Shown: positions 40,701-49,460, counted from the stretch's first letter. The stretch: 64,000 bases of DNA from Streptomyces sp. CBMA291 (GCF_014596525.1 NZ_MSJP01000034.1:1-64000); one strand, 5' to 3'. Notes: generated by a model not told the origin, from the letters alone. Program-made: numbers and translations.

Positions 40701-40815
40701 GGTCGGCGGCGAGACCGGTGAGGAGGTCGAGTGCCTCCTCTGCCGCGTCGAGCGCCGCTTCCCGTTCGAACAGGCCGAGCCCCTGATGGGCCGTCCGGCC
40801 GTCCTGCTGTACCAC
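37717..40815 (-). CDS. Large AAA-ATPase/TPR regulator of the LuxR (LAL) type with degenerate HTH
   Basis: About 1,032 residues from the GTG at 40815. The N-terminus (LFEREAALDAAEEALDLL) and Walker A (APTGLGKTALL, about 140) with Walker B VVVLDDVHWAD match LAL-type regulators. The middle 600 residues are TPR-like helices. The C-terminal domain starts like a LuxR HTH (LTARERAVADTIARD) and ends like one (VYRKLGTDRT), but the central recognition part is shortened and altered, so DNA binding is doubtful. Codon 989 is TTA, inside this region, implying bldA dependence. The start is approximate, as GTG 40815 lacks a well-spaced ribosome binding site. The next gene upstream on this strand is the Ltp3-like gene, 206 bases away; control of the lipid block is possible but unproven. 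Confidence 0.8.
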   Translation of the reverse strand: MVQQDGRTAHQGLGLFEREAALDAAEEALDLLTGLAADPSWPDRAPAPRESHSPHLVALPGLGHDDTRPRTGAVRPTGEGPLTGTRFGPGRLPGTEAGEHPPGARRGGVLAYAAPTGLGKTALLAEIRRRAAARGCTVLSARGGEQEQRVAFHVARQLLQPQLAHATDAELRERLGSWYDIVGPALGLRAPTEGSPPDPQGLRDGLDWVLTHLAVRRAPLVVVLDDVHWADPESLGWLAAFAPRAEELPMLLVVAYRPDELPEEGAEFAGRRSGQRPLGLAPLTAAAVTRLVRDQVGAHAEDAFCHDFWTVTSGNPFEAVELAAKVRDHGLEPTAAAAPALRDLAAALKGTGLVTRLERLGPATVRLAWACAVLGTQISPQLAGAVAGLGGEEVAECAARLREARVLAEAEHPEGPLQFTHPLIATTVYRSISAATRVALHGQAAWCVVDAGLGPTAAARHLLETHPEADPWVVQQLRAAAGQTLRAGAPDAARRYLARALREPPATEDRAGVLYELGCSSLLTEPVTTVNHLRAALEEPIADPALRHGIVYRLAQVLAHSDRLVEASELLGHEAGRATDARSRLRTQAEKFMWDALRADEPESPARSRRLAALADRLTGRDVTERYIIGLRAWDATLRAEPASVALRHAERALEGGLSWADESRGFEVPVLVALLHLYADRPGRAEELFAAGTAEFEKQGWRGAHLAFAYTLIGYIRFRRGRLMEAEDFARAGLRLAERVGARTPALWYATGVMIEVLIARGRTDEAERVARDHDFGEPFPAAVTIPDCETVHAELLLATGRTDEAAAELAAVGRRLDPRGKRNPSCCPWQLHLALAEAATSPAKAQATAHEAVLRARQYGAPSGIGQALRVAAEVSEGPERIKLLEESVDWLDQSPAAYELARSLVGLGAALRRTERTAEASEHLYRGLETAQDCGADALVETARAELAAAGLRPRALHPAGTDRLTARERAVADTIARDEDAAALLGLDTNEVARLLSAVYRKLGTDRTGLAQALRNTGGEPEESEGQS

Positions 40816-41021
40816 TCTCCACCCCCACACCGGGGGCGCACGCCGGGCGCACGGTCTGGTGTGCCCGGCGGTGGCCCCGTGAAAACCCCAGCGTACGCCG
40901 GTTGGCGGGGGCTGTGACGGGCAATCGTGCAGCCGACCTTCGACGATCTCGTGGGCCGTGTGGGTGCGGTATGCGCCGGGTGGCCGTCCGAGCCCGTCGC
41001 GGAGGGCTGTTCGCGGTGGGG

Positions 41022-42191
41022 TCAGCCGGTGGGCGGGGTGTCCGCGACGAGCCACATGGCGAAGAACTGGGCGCCGCCTCCGTAGGCGTGGCCGAGGGCC
41101 CTGCGGACGCCGTCGACCTGGTGGGCGCCCGCCGCTCCGCGTACCTGGAGGGCCGCTTCGGCGAAACGGATCATTCCGGAGGCGCCGATGGGATTGGTGG
41201 AGAGGACGCCGCCGGAGGGGTTCACCGGGAGGTCTCCTTCGAGTGCGGTGGCTCCGCTCTCGGTGAGTTTCCAGCCCTCGCCCTCCTCGGCGAAGCCGAG
41301 GTTCTCCAGCCACATCGGTTCGTACCAGGAGAACGGCACGTACATCTCGACGGCGTCGATCTGGCGGCGCGGGTCGGTGATGCCCGCCTGCCGGTAGACG
41401 TCGGCGGCGCAGTCCCGGCCCGCGCGCGGGGAGACGAAGTCCTTGCCCGCGAAGAGGGTGGGTTCGCTGCGCATCGCCCCGCCGTGGACCCAGGCGGGCG
41501 GGCGGGGCGAGCGGGCCGCGCCCGTCCGGTCGGTGAGGACCATCGCGCAGGCGCCGTCGGACGAGGGGCAGGTCTCGGAGTAGCGGATGGGGTCCCAGAG
41601 CATCGGGGATGCCTGGACCCTCTCCAGGGTGAGGTCGTGTTCGTGGAGGTGGGCGTAGGGGTTCTTGAGGGCGTTGCGCCGGTCCTTGTACGCGACGAGG
41701 GAGCCGATGGTGTCGGGGGCGCCGGTGCGGCGGATGTAGGCGCGGACGTGCGGGGCGAAGAAGCCTCCGGCGCCGGCGAGCAGCGGCTGCTGGAAGGGGA
41801 CGGGCAGCGAGAGGCCCCACATGGCGTTGGACTCGGACTGTTTTTCGAACGCGAGGGTGAGGACGGTGCGGTGGACCCGGGCGGCGATCAGCTGGGCGGC
41901 GACGAGGGCGGTGGAGCCGCCGACCGAGCCCGCCGTGTGGACCCGGAGCAGGGGTTTGCCGACCGCGCCGAGCGCGTCGGCGAGGTACAGCTCCGGCATC
42001 ATGACGCCCTCGAAGAAGTCGGGCGCCTTGCCGATGACGACGGCGTCGACGTCGGCCCAGTCCAGTTCGGCGTCCGCGAGGGCGCGGACGGCGGCTTCGC
42101 GGACGAGTCCGGCGATCGAGACGTCCCCGCGGGCGGCGGCGTGCTTGGTCTGGCCGATGCCGACGACGGCCACGGGTTCCTCAGCGGACAT
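41022..42191 (-). CDS. Ltp3-like thiolase-fold lipid-transfer protein / aldolase
   Basis: A 389-residue thiolase-superfamily protein. The C-terminal glycine motif (NPSGGVLSTNPIGASGMIRF) and the conserved GHAYGGGAQFFAMWL ending are present. The position of the thiolase nucleophile reads HTAGSVGGSTALVA, with serine or valine where the NCATGSTAL motif has cysteine, so it is not a true thiolase. Size and order (DUF35, Ltp4, Ltp3) match Rv3521-Rv3523, where such proteins act in retro-aldol cleavage of C-24-branched sterol side chains. It overlaps the upstream gene by 11 bases, so the three form one operon. Confidence 0.85.
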   Translation of the reverse strand: MSAEEPVAVVGIGQTKHAAARGDVSIAGLVREAAVRALADAELDWADVDAVVIGKAPDFFEGVMMPELYLADALGAVGKPLLRVHTAGSVGGSTALVAAQLIAARVHRTVLTLAFEKQSESNAMWGLSLPVPFQQPLLAGAGGFFAPHVRAYIRRTGAPDTIGSLVAYKDRRNALKNPYAHLHEHDLTLERVQASPMLWDPIRYSETCPSSDGACAMVLTDRTGAARSPRPPAWVHGGAMRSEPTLFAGKDFVSPRAGRDCAADVYRQAGITDPRRQIDAVEMYVPFSWYEPMWLENLGFAEEGEGWKLTESGATALEGDLPVNPSGGVLSTNPIGASGMIRFAEAALQVRGAAGAHQVDGVRRALGHAYGGGAQFFAMWLVADTPPTG

Positions 42192-43242
42192 GCGGCTCTC
42201 CTTCCAGGACGGCGACCAGGTTCTGCTGGAGGCAGGGGCCCGAGGTGGCGTGTGCGAGGGCCCGGTCGGATGCGCCTCGGTGGACGCGTGCGGCGGCCTC
42301 GCCGAGCCGGATCAGTCCGGCGGCCATGACGGGGTTGGCGGCGAGCGCTCCGCCGGAGGGGTTGATCCGGACCTCGTCGCCGAGGCCGAGGGCCTCGCGC
42401 AGGACGACTTCCTGGGAGGTGAAGGGCGCGTGGAGTTCGGCGGTGTCCACGGGCCGTTCGAAGGCTCCCGCGCGTTCGGCGGCGAGGCGGGTGGAGGGCG
42501 AGCGGGTGAGGTCGCGGACGCCGAGGGAGTGGGCCTCGATCCGGTGGTCGATGCCCCTGATCCAGGCGGGGCGGGCGCACAGGGCGCGGGCCCGGTCCCC
42601 GGCGGCGAGGACGACGGCGGCGGCTCCGTCGCCGATGGGCGGGCAGTCCCCGGTGTGCAGGGGGCCGACGAGCCGGTCGCCCCGGGGGTGGGGGCCGCGG
42701 AGTTGGGCGTGGGGGTTTCCGGCGGCGTCGGCGCGGCTGCGGGCGGCGATGTCCGCGAGGGCGCGCTCGTCGGTTTCGCCCGCGTCGAGGAGGGCCTGGG
42801 CCTGGAGGGCGGCGAGGGCGACGGAGTCGGGCCAGAGGGGCGCCAGGTAGTAGGGGTCGAGCTGGCGGGTCAGGACGTCGCGGAGGGAGCCGGGCGAGGA
42901 TTTCCCGTACGCGTAGACCAGTGCGGTGTCGGCCTGGCCGGTGAGCAGCTTGACCCAGGCTTCGTAGAGGGCCCAGGCGCCGTCCGTCTCGACGTGGGAC
43001 TCGGGGATCGGCGGCCAGGCGCCGACGCCGTCGAGGGCCATCGTGAAGGAGAAGGCCCGTCCGGCGAGGTAGTCGGAGGAGCCGGAGCAGGTGAAGCCGA
43101 TGTCGGCGGCCCGCAGTCCGGTCGCTCCGAGGACCTCGTGGAGGACGGGCATGACCATCTCGACCTCGGAGAGGTCGTCGGTGCGCCGCCGGTGGTCGCT
43201 CTGGGCGAAGGCGACGATCGCCACCTCGCGTACGGGCCTCAC
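42181..43242 (-). CDS. Ltp4-like thiolase-fold lipid-transfer protein / aldolase
   Basis: A 353-residue thiolase-fold protein, the same length as mycobacterial Ltp4. The nucleophile region reads ESHVETDGAWALYEAW, so the cysteine is missing. The C-terminal half has INPSGGALAANPVMAAGLIR and LAHATSGPCLQQN. It probably pairs with the Ltp3-like protein and the DUF35 protein to cleave a sterol side-chain acyl-CoA. The GTG start at 43242 overlaps the upstream stop (GTGA), and its end overlaps the ltp3-like start by 11 bases, indicating tight coupling. Confidence 0.85.
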   Translation of the reverse strand: MRPVREVAIVAFAQSDHRRRTDDLSEVEMVMPVLHEVLGATGLRAADIGFTCSGSSDYLAGRAFSFTMALDGVGAWPPIPESHVETDGAWALYEAWVKLLTGQADTALVYAYGKSSPGSLRDVLTRQLDPYYLAPLWPDSVALAALQAQALLDAGETDERALADIAARSRADAAGNPHAQLRGPHPRGDRLVGPLHTGDCPPIGDGAAAVVLAAGDRARALCARPAWIRGIDHRIEAHSLGVRDLTRSPSTRLAAERAGAFERPVDTAELHAPFTSQEVVLREALGLGDEVRINPSGGALAANPVMAAGLIRLGEAAARVHRGASDRALAHATSGPCLQQNLVAVLEGEPHVR

Positions 43243-44198
43243 AGCAGCTCCTTGTAGGCGTCGTAGTCGGCGTCGGGTTCGCCGGTGGGCCGGTAGTGGT
43301 CGGGGTACCGGGCGTCCTCGGTCCAGACGGGCTCGACCCGCAGGCCCATGCGGACCTCGTCGTAGGGGATGCCGCCGACGCGTCCGTGGAGGGCGAGTCC
43401 GGCGCCGTCGAGGGCGATGTGGGCGTAGACGTACGGCACGTCGATGTCGGCGCCCCGGGCCTTGATGTTGACGACGCAGAAGGTGGTGACGGTGCCCCGG
43501 GGGCCGACCTCGACCGGGTCGGTGGTGGCGACGCCGCAGGTGGGGCAGGCGCCTCGGGGAGGGACGTACACCTGGGCGCAGGAGGGGCAGCGTTCGCCGA
43601 CGACGCGGCGCTCGGCGAGGGCCTGGAGGTAGCGGCTCTGGGCCCGGCCGGGGGTGTGGGTGTAGTCGAGGCGGGCGGGGGTGACGATGCCGGTGACGGG
43701 TTCGTCGAAGCGTCCTTCGTGGGGGCGCGGCTCGGCGACGGGGTCGCTGTCGTAGGGCTCGAAGCAGGCGATGTCGGTGATGGCCCCGGTGCGTGCGGCG
43801 GCCCAGCGGATCCGGACCCGGGTCCCGGTGCGGACGGTCTCCGGGCCGGGGGCGTCGAGGACGTGCAGCAAGGCGGTGTCGGCGCCGTCGAGGCGGACGA
43901 GCACCCAGGCGAAGGGGGTGGCGAGGGGCTGGCCGGGGCGGGGGGCGGGGTTCCAGGCCCAGGTGGTGACGGTGCCGGTGGGGGCTACCTCCACGAGGTC
44001 GCGCAGTTCCTCGGCGGTGGCGGGGTCGTACTCGACGGGCGGGACGAGGACCTCGCCGGTGCTGGTCCGGATGCCGAGCACGGTCCGCTCGCGCAGCCCG
44101 GTGAGGAAGGCGGACTGGACGGGCCCGAGGGAGCGGGTGAAGGGGAACTCGACGACGAGGGGGGCGCTGAGGGGCTGCGGCGGTGGAGCGGGGGGCAT
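43239..44198 (-). CDS. Tandem OB-fold (DUF35) protein, Rv3521-like partner of Ltp proteins
   Basis: A 319-residue protein built of two DUF35 OB-fold halves. The first (about 15-165) lacks the zinc ribbon. The second (from about 180) starts with a rubredoxin-like ribbon ERCPSCAQ...GACPTCG (CPxC-x10-CPxC) followed by the OB fold (GTVTTFCVVNIKARG). DUF35 proteins bind acyl-CoA and form obligate complexes with thiolase-fold aldolases (ChsH2-Ltp2 type). ATG 44198 has AAGGAG 8 bases upstream; the Pro-rich frame upstream is repeat DNA. It leads the Ltp operon. Confidence 0.85.
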   Translation of the reverse strand: MPPAPPPQPLSAPLVVEFPFTRSLGPVQSAFLTGLRERTVLGIRTSTGEVLVPPVEYDPATAEELRDLVEVAPTGTVTTWAWNPAPRPGQPLATPFAWVLVRLDGADTALLHVLDAPGPETVRTGTRVRIRWAAARTGAITDIACFEPYDSDPVAEPRPHEGRFDEPVTGIVTPARLDYTHTPGRAQSRYLQALAERRVVGERCPSCAQVYVPPRGACPTCGVATTDPVEVGPRGTVTTFCVVNIKARGADIDVPYVYAHIALDGAGLALHGRVGGIPYDEVRMGLRVEPVWTEDARYPDHYRPTGEPDADYDAYKELL

Positions 44199-44234
44199 GG
44201 GCGGGCTCCTTGAGGAGGTGGGGTCCGGGGCGTG

Positions 44235-44521
44235 GGGGGGGTGGAGCGCACGGGCCGGGGCGGGGTGGAGCACGGGCCGGGGTGGAGGGGTGCGTGGGCC
44301 CGGGATGGAGGGGGGCGCGGGCCGGAGCGTGGGGGGGGTAGGGCGCATGGGGCCGGGGTGTGACGAGTGGGGTGCGCGGGCCGAGGTGGGGCGGGGTGGC
44401 GCGCGGGCGGGAGGGACTCACAGGCCCGGGGGGGTGCGTGGGTCGGGGGGTGGGGCGCGCGCAGGCCCGGGGAGCGCGCGGGCCTGGGCGTGATCAGGTG
44501 GGGCGCGTGGGCCGGGGTGGT
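44235..44521. repeat. G-rich degenerate repeat tract
   Basis: The 326-base gap between the hydratase gene and the DUF35 gene is filled with about nine imperfect units of the form GGGGTGGAGCGCGGGCCGG, 19-30 bases each. It has many G-runs of 4-8 bases on the plus strand, enough for G-quadruplexes on the strand that is non-template for plus-strand transcription. No gene is seen. The promoter of the Ltp operon must lie in or next to it. Confidence 0.7.
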
Positions 44522-44524
44522 CGT

Positions 44525-45325
44525 TCACTCGCGTCGGAAAATCGCCGGGCGTTTCTCCGTGAAGGCCCGTGCGCCCTCCTTCGCGTCCGCCGTGTCGAAG
44601 ATCGGCCGGCCCCGCTTCAGTTCGGCGGCCAGGCCCTCTTCCTCGGGCATCCCGGCCGTCTCGTAGACGGATGCCTTGACGGCCTCGACGGCGAGCGGGC
44701 CGCAGGCGTTGACGCGTTCGGCGAGGTCGAGCGCGGTGTCCAGGGCGGTGCCGTCGGGGACGACGCGGCCGACGAGTCCGATGCGGGCGGCCTCCTGCGC
44801 GCTGTAGGGGCGGCCGGTGAGGAGCATTTCGAGGGCGTGGGTCCGGGCGATCTGGCGGGGCAGCCGCACGGTGGAGCCGCCGATGGGGAAGAGTCCGCGC
44901 CGGACCTCGAAGAGCCCGAAGGTGGCGGAGGCTCCCGCGACACGGATGTCGGTGCCCTGGAGGATCTCGGTGCCGCCCGCGACGCAGTACCCCTCGACGG
45001 CGGCGATGACGGGTTTGCGCGGGCGGTGGTGGCGGAGCATCGCCTTCCAGTGCAGATCGGGGTCGGCCGTGAGCCGGTCCCGGTGGCCTTGGTCCGCCAT
45101 GCCGTTTCCGGCCAGGGCCTTGAGGTCCATTCCGGCGCAGAAGGAGCCGCCCGCTCCGGTGAGGACGACCGAGCGGACGCGGTCGTCGGCGTCGGCTTCG
45201 AGCCAGCCGTCGTACAGGCCGACGAGCATCGGCAGCGACAGCGCGTTCCTGGCCTCGGGCCGGTTCAGGGTGAGGACGAGCGTGGCGCCTTCGCGCCGGA
45301 CGCTGAGGTGTTCGGTGCCGCCCAT
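44525..45325 (-). CDS. Enoyl-CoA hydratase, EchA19-like crotonase
   Basis: A 266-residue crotonase-fold enzyme. The oxyanion-hole segment GSFCAGMDLKAL (about 61-72) and AVEGYCVAGGTEIL...FGLFEVRRGLFPIGG (about 110-150) are present, with the catalytic glutamate position in EVRRG. It hydrates a trans-2-enoyl-CoA during beta-oxidation. Next to the FadD19-like gene and the Ltp block it resembles EchA19 of sterol side-chain degradation; general fatty acid or aromatic acyl-CoA use is also possible. Start ATG at 45325, divergent from the synthetase gene. Confidence 0.85.
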   Translation of the reverse strand: MGGTEHLSVRREGATLVLTLNRPEARNALSLPMLVGLYDGWLEADADDRVRSVVLTGAGGSFCAGMDLKALAGNGMADQGHRDRLTADPDLHWKAMLRHHRPRKPVIAAVEGYCVAGGTEILQGTDIRVAGASATFGLFEVRRGLFPIGGSTVRLPRQIARTHALEMLLTGRPYSAQEAARIGLVGRVVPDGTALDTALDLAERVNACGPLAVEAVKASVYETAGMPEEEGLAAELKRGRPIFDTADAKEGARAFTEKRPAIFRRE

Positions 45326-45385
45326 GGGGGCCTCCCGTCTCCAGTTCCGGAGGGCCGCCCATGAGGGGCCTGCCGTCTCCGGTTC

Positions 45386-45399
45386 CGGAACAGGTTGCA
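45386..45399. promoter_or_regulatory. KstR-like operator between hydratase and acyl-CoA synthetase genes
   Basis: CGGAACAGGTTGCA matches TnnAACnnGTTnnA at all fixed positions except the first T. It sits 61-74 bases upstream of the hydratase start and about 150 bases upstream of the divergent acyl-CoA synthetase start, so one repressor could control both. Confidence 0.5.
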
Positions 45400-45426
45400 G
45401 GAGCGGGGGTCCCAGTTCAATAGTTT

Positions 45427-45443
45427 TCTGACAGGCAGTCAGA
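45427..45443. promoter_or_regulatory. Perfect palindrome in the divergent promoter
   Basis: TCTGAC-AGGCA-GTCAGA, 6-base arms and 5-base spacer, in the same intergenic region. The layout suits a TetR- or MarR-type dimer. It does not match the KstR box nearby. Confidence 0.4.
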
Positions 45444-45547
45444 TTCTTCGGCGCTTCCCCTTCCGCCCTCCGGCGGTCGGCGCTCTAATGACCGCCGAGC
45501 CACCGCGCACCCGTACGAGTCGGGACGAGCCCGGGTCAGGAGGAACA

Positions 45548-47185
<1,638 letters not shown>

Positions 47186-47227
47186 CGCCCCCGGACGGGT
47201 CCGCGCGGAGCGGACCCACGACGAACC

Positions 47228-47255
47228 GGCCACCACCTCGCACGGGGTGGTGGCC
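47228..47255. terminator. Hairpin terminator after the acyl-CoA synthetase gene
   Basis: GGCCACCACC (47228-47237) pairs perfectly with GGTGGTGGCC (47246-47255). It separates the sterol block from the cluster that follows. Confidence 0.8.
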
Positions 47256-47442
47256 TTGTCGCGTCCCGCGCCGGACCCCTCGCGACGGCCCGCCGGGACA
47301 CCCGCCCTCCCCGCCGCCTGCGCGATGTATCGAAGGAACGCTTCGATAAGCCTCCGCCGCCCCGCCGGAACGGCCCGGACCCGGGGGCGAGCGAAGAGGT
47401 ATGAATGTGCCATTCTCCCGCGCGGACCCTATGATCGCGTCC

Positions 47443-47472
47443 TTTACTTCGAATCAGGAGTGTGCCTATAGT
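47443..47472 (+). promoter_or_regulatory. Candidate sigma-70-type promoter of the nod-like cluster
   Basis: TTTACT (47443-47448) and TATAGT (47467-47472) are separated by 18 bases, close to the vegetative -35/-10 pattern. The surrounding 47320-47580 stretch has clearly lower GC than its neighbours. It would place transcription start near 47480, leaving a leader of about 105 bases before the GTG at 47587. Confidence 0.45.
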
Positions 47473-47586
47473 CTGGGCTGGGTCCAGAGTGGGGCGACAG
47501 GGGTAGCTTTGCATACCGTTCTAGCTCATTCCGTGGTCGATGTCCTCAGTGAATTCACAAGCATTCTGGATTCACCGGAAGAGAAC

Positions 47587-48633
47587 GTGCGCATCGTGCT
47601 GACCGGGCACGGAGGCCGAATAATCGACCTTCCCCCCGGGCCGCTGGAGAAACGCGCGGGAATCCTGCTGCGCGAGGCGGGCCCCTCGGGCCCCGCCGGG
47701 CCGCCCGAGGTGCCGGACCGTGCGTCAGGGTGGGAGCGGGACGCCATGTGGTGGGCCCACAACCCCGCCGACTGGCGGGCGCCCCAGGCCCGCTCCGGAC
47801 TCCTCGCGGCCCGCGCGGCGGACGGGCGGCCCATCCGGCACGCGGTCGGGCACGCCGGCCACTCCCAGTTCGTCGTCGACCGCGCTCACCCCCTGGACGG
47901 GCGGCAGCTCAACGCCAAACTGGACGCCCTCAACAGCCTCCCGCCGCACCTGCTGGCCGGAGACGGGGAGGAACAGCGGGTCACCACCGCCACCGTCGCC
48001 TCCTGCGAGCGGTTCTTCGGCATCACCCCTCGTCAGGCGGAGCACCTCTACTACCTGCTCTACGCCCCGCTGGGCGAGGTCCGCGTACCGGCCGACCCCT
48101 GGGGGCTCGACACCTCGGCGTACGAACGGGACCGGCTCGACGCCACCCGCGACTGGGTCCGCGAGACGCTGGGCGGCACCGGTTTCACCGTCGTGGAGCC
48201 GGGCGCCTGCGAGGGGGCGCTGACCGCCCCGCTCCGCGCGACGGGCCTCACCGTGATCCCGACCGAGCCGCACGACGAGTTCCGGCGCAGGCTCTCCCGG
48301 CGCCTCGACGGCGCCGACATACCGCCCGACACCGTGGAAGAACTCGCCGAAAAGCATCGCTTTCCCGCCGACGCCTATCTCCTCGCCGAAATCCTCTACT
48401 ACCTGGACGATATTTCCGTGGTCCACGGCCTCCCCACCGATCTACTGCTGCTCACCTCCTCACCCGAATTCATCGAGAGTTCCGTACGGCCCTGGTTCTC
48501 CGGACCCGGCGGAGATGAATGGAGGCTGACCGGAGAGCGCACTCTCGTGGCACCCCGCATGGATTTCCTGGTGCCCGGTGTCGCCTATCAGCGGAAAAGG
48601 GGAAGTGTCGGACTGGTCTACCGCCGGGCCTGA
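47587..48633 (+). CDS. NodS-like SAM-dependent methyltransferase with N-terminal extension
   Basis: About 348 residues from GTG 47587, which follows GGAAGAG; the frame stays open back to ATG 47401, but that part has low third-position GC and holds a promoter-like site. The C-terminal half matches the NodS family: ADPWGLDTSAYERDRLDATR, a SAM loop VVEPGACEG, and LLAEILYYLDDISVVHGL near motif II. NodS N-methylates the deacetylated non-reducing glucosamine of Nod factors. The first 170 residues (HAGHSQFVVD, RQAEHLYYLL) match nothing I know. The next gene, NodA-like, begins 28 bases later. Confidence 0.7.
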   Translation: MRIVLTGHGGRIIDLPPGPLEKRAGILLREAGPSGPAGPPEVPDRASGWERDAMWWAHNPADWRAPQARSGLLAARAADGRPIRHAVGHAGHSQFVVDRAHPLDGRQLNAKLDALNSLPPHLLAGDGEEQRVTTATVASCERFFGITPRQAEHLYYLLYAPLGEVRVPADPWGLDTSAYERDRLDATRDWVRETLGGTGFTVVEPGACEGALTAPLRATGLTVIPTEPHDEFRRRLSRRLDGADIPPDTVEELAEKHRFPADAYLLAEILYYLDDISVVHGLPTDLLLLTSSPEFIESSVRPWFSGPGGDEWRLTGERTLVAPRMDFLVPGVAYQRKRGSVGLVYRRA

Positions 48634-48661
48634 TCCCCTCCCCCTCCCGAAAGGAACCGCC

Positions 48662-49240
48662 GTGTCCCCCGCACCCCCGCGCGACACCCTCCTCTGGGAC
48701 CACCGGCCGGAGAACGAGGTCACGGCCGACCTGCACCACGCCCTGCACCGGCTCCTGAGGGAGTCCTTCCCCTACACCACGGACCAGTTCACCGAGGGCC
48801 GCAGCTGGGCCGGAGCCCGTCCCGAGCGCCGTGTCACCGCCTGGCGGGACGGGCGCCCCGTCGCACACGCCGGAATCCTGCGCCGGTTCCTCCGTGTCGG
48901 GGACCGGGACCAGCTGGTGGGCGAGGTCGGTCTCGTCGCCGTCGCCCCCGACCACCAGGGCACCGGCGTGGGGCGGCTGCTCGCGGAGCGGATCGAGGAG
49001 TGTCTGACCGGGCTCGACGTGCCGTTCGGCTACCTCAACTGTCACGACAGCGTGCTCGGTTACTACCAGTCGGTCGGCTGGCACCGGCTGGAGGGCGTCG
49101 CCACCCGGCACTACGAGCCCGAGGACGAGCTGACCGCCGTCGTCACCACCGCCCACCCGCTGATCCTCCCCGTGGGGCTCCGCAGCGGCGCGGACTGGCC
49201 GACCGGCTCCACGGTCGAGCGCGACGGCAGCGAACTCTGA
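48662..49240 (+). CDS. NodA-like N-acyltransferase
   Basis: A 192-residue GNAT-fold protein close in length to rhizobial NodA (about 196). Compared with NodA from memory, it shares EGRSWAGARPE (45-55), HAGILRRFLRVGD, LVGEVGLVAVAPDHQG, DVPFGYLN, and the ending ILPVGL...DWPTGSTVERDGSEL, which in NodA ends WPSGTLIDRNGPEL. NodA moves a fatty acyl chain from acyl carrier protein onto the free amine made by NodB on a chitooligosaccharide. A similar N-acylation of an amino sugar is predicted. GTG 48662 has AAAGGAA 7-8 bases upstream. A plain GNAT acetyltransferase is the alternative. Confidence 0.72.
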   Translation: MSPAPPRDTLLWDHRPENEVTADLHHALHRLLRESFPYTTDQFTEGRSWAGARPERRVTAWRDGRPVAHAGILRRFLRVGDRDQLVGEVGLVAVAPDHQGTGVGRLLAERIEECLTGLDVPFGYLNCHDSVLGYYQSVGWHRLEGVATRHYEPEDELTAVVTTAHPLILPVGLRSGADWPTGSTVERDGSEL

Positions 49241-49287
49241 CCCGCGTCCGCCCGGGGCCCGTCCGGTCCTGCCCGCATCGTCCGGGG

Positions 49288-49424
49288 CCCGTGTGATCCT
49301 TCCCGGATCCCCTGCGCCCTCCCCGGATCCCCGCGCCCCGGCCGAAGCCGCGTGCGCCTCCCGGAACCCGCGCGCCTCCCCGAACCCGTACGACCTTCCC
49401 CGGAACCCGCGTGATCTTCCCCGT
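49288..49424. repeat. Degenerate tandem repeat of about 20 bp, seven units
   Basis: Units at 49288, 49309, 49329, 49348, 49368, 49386 and 49407 follow a CCGCGTGATCTTCCCCGGAAC-like pattern of 18-21 bases. The tract fills most of the 220-base gap between the NodA-like gene and the WD40 gene, so it may act on readthrough or as a binding array. Confidence 0.65.
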
Positions 49425-49460
49425 ACGAGCCCACCGCGCCCAACGAAGGGAACCACAGCC

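Noticed and set aside
38260..40917. An 885-codon plus-strand open frame rich in Gly/Glu/Val
   Set aside because: It is the mirror of the LAL regulator gene, whose ATPase and TPR motifs are clear; the composition is an antisense artefact.
41022..43242. Polyketide/fatty-acid beta-ketoacyl synthase pair
   Set aside because: The two thiolase-fold proteins lack the ketosynthase active-site cysteine and the carrier-protein genes; lengths and order match Ltp4/Ltp3.
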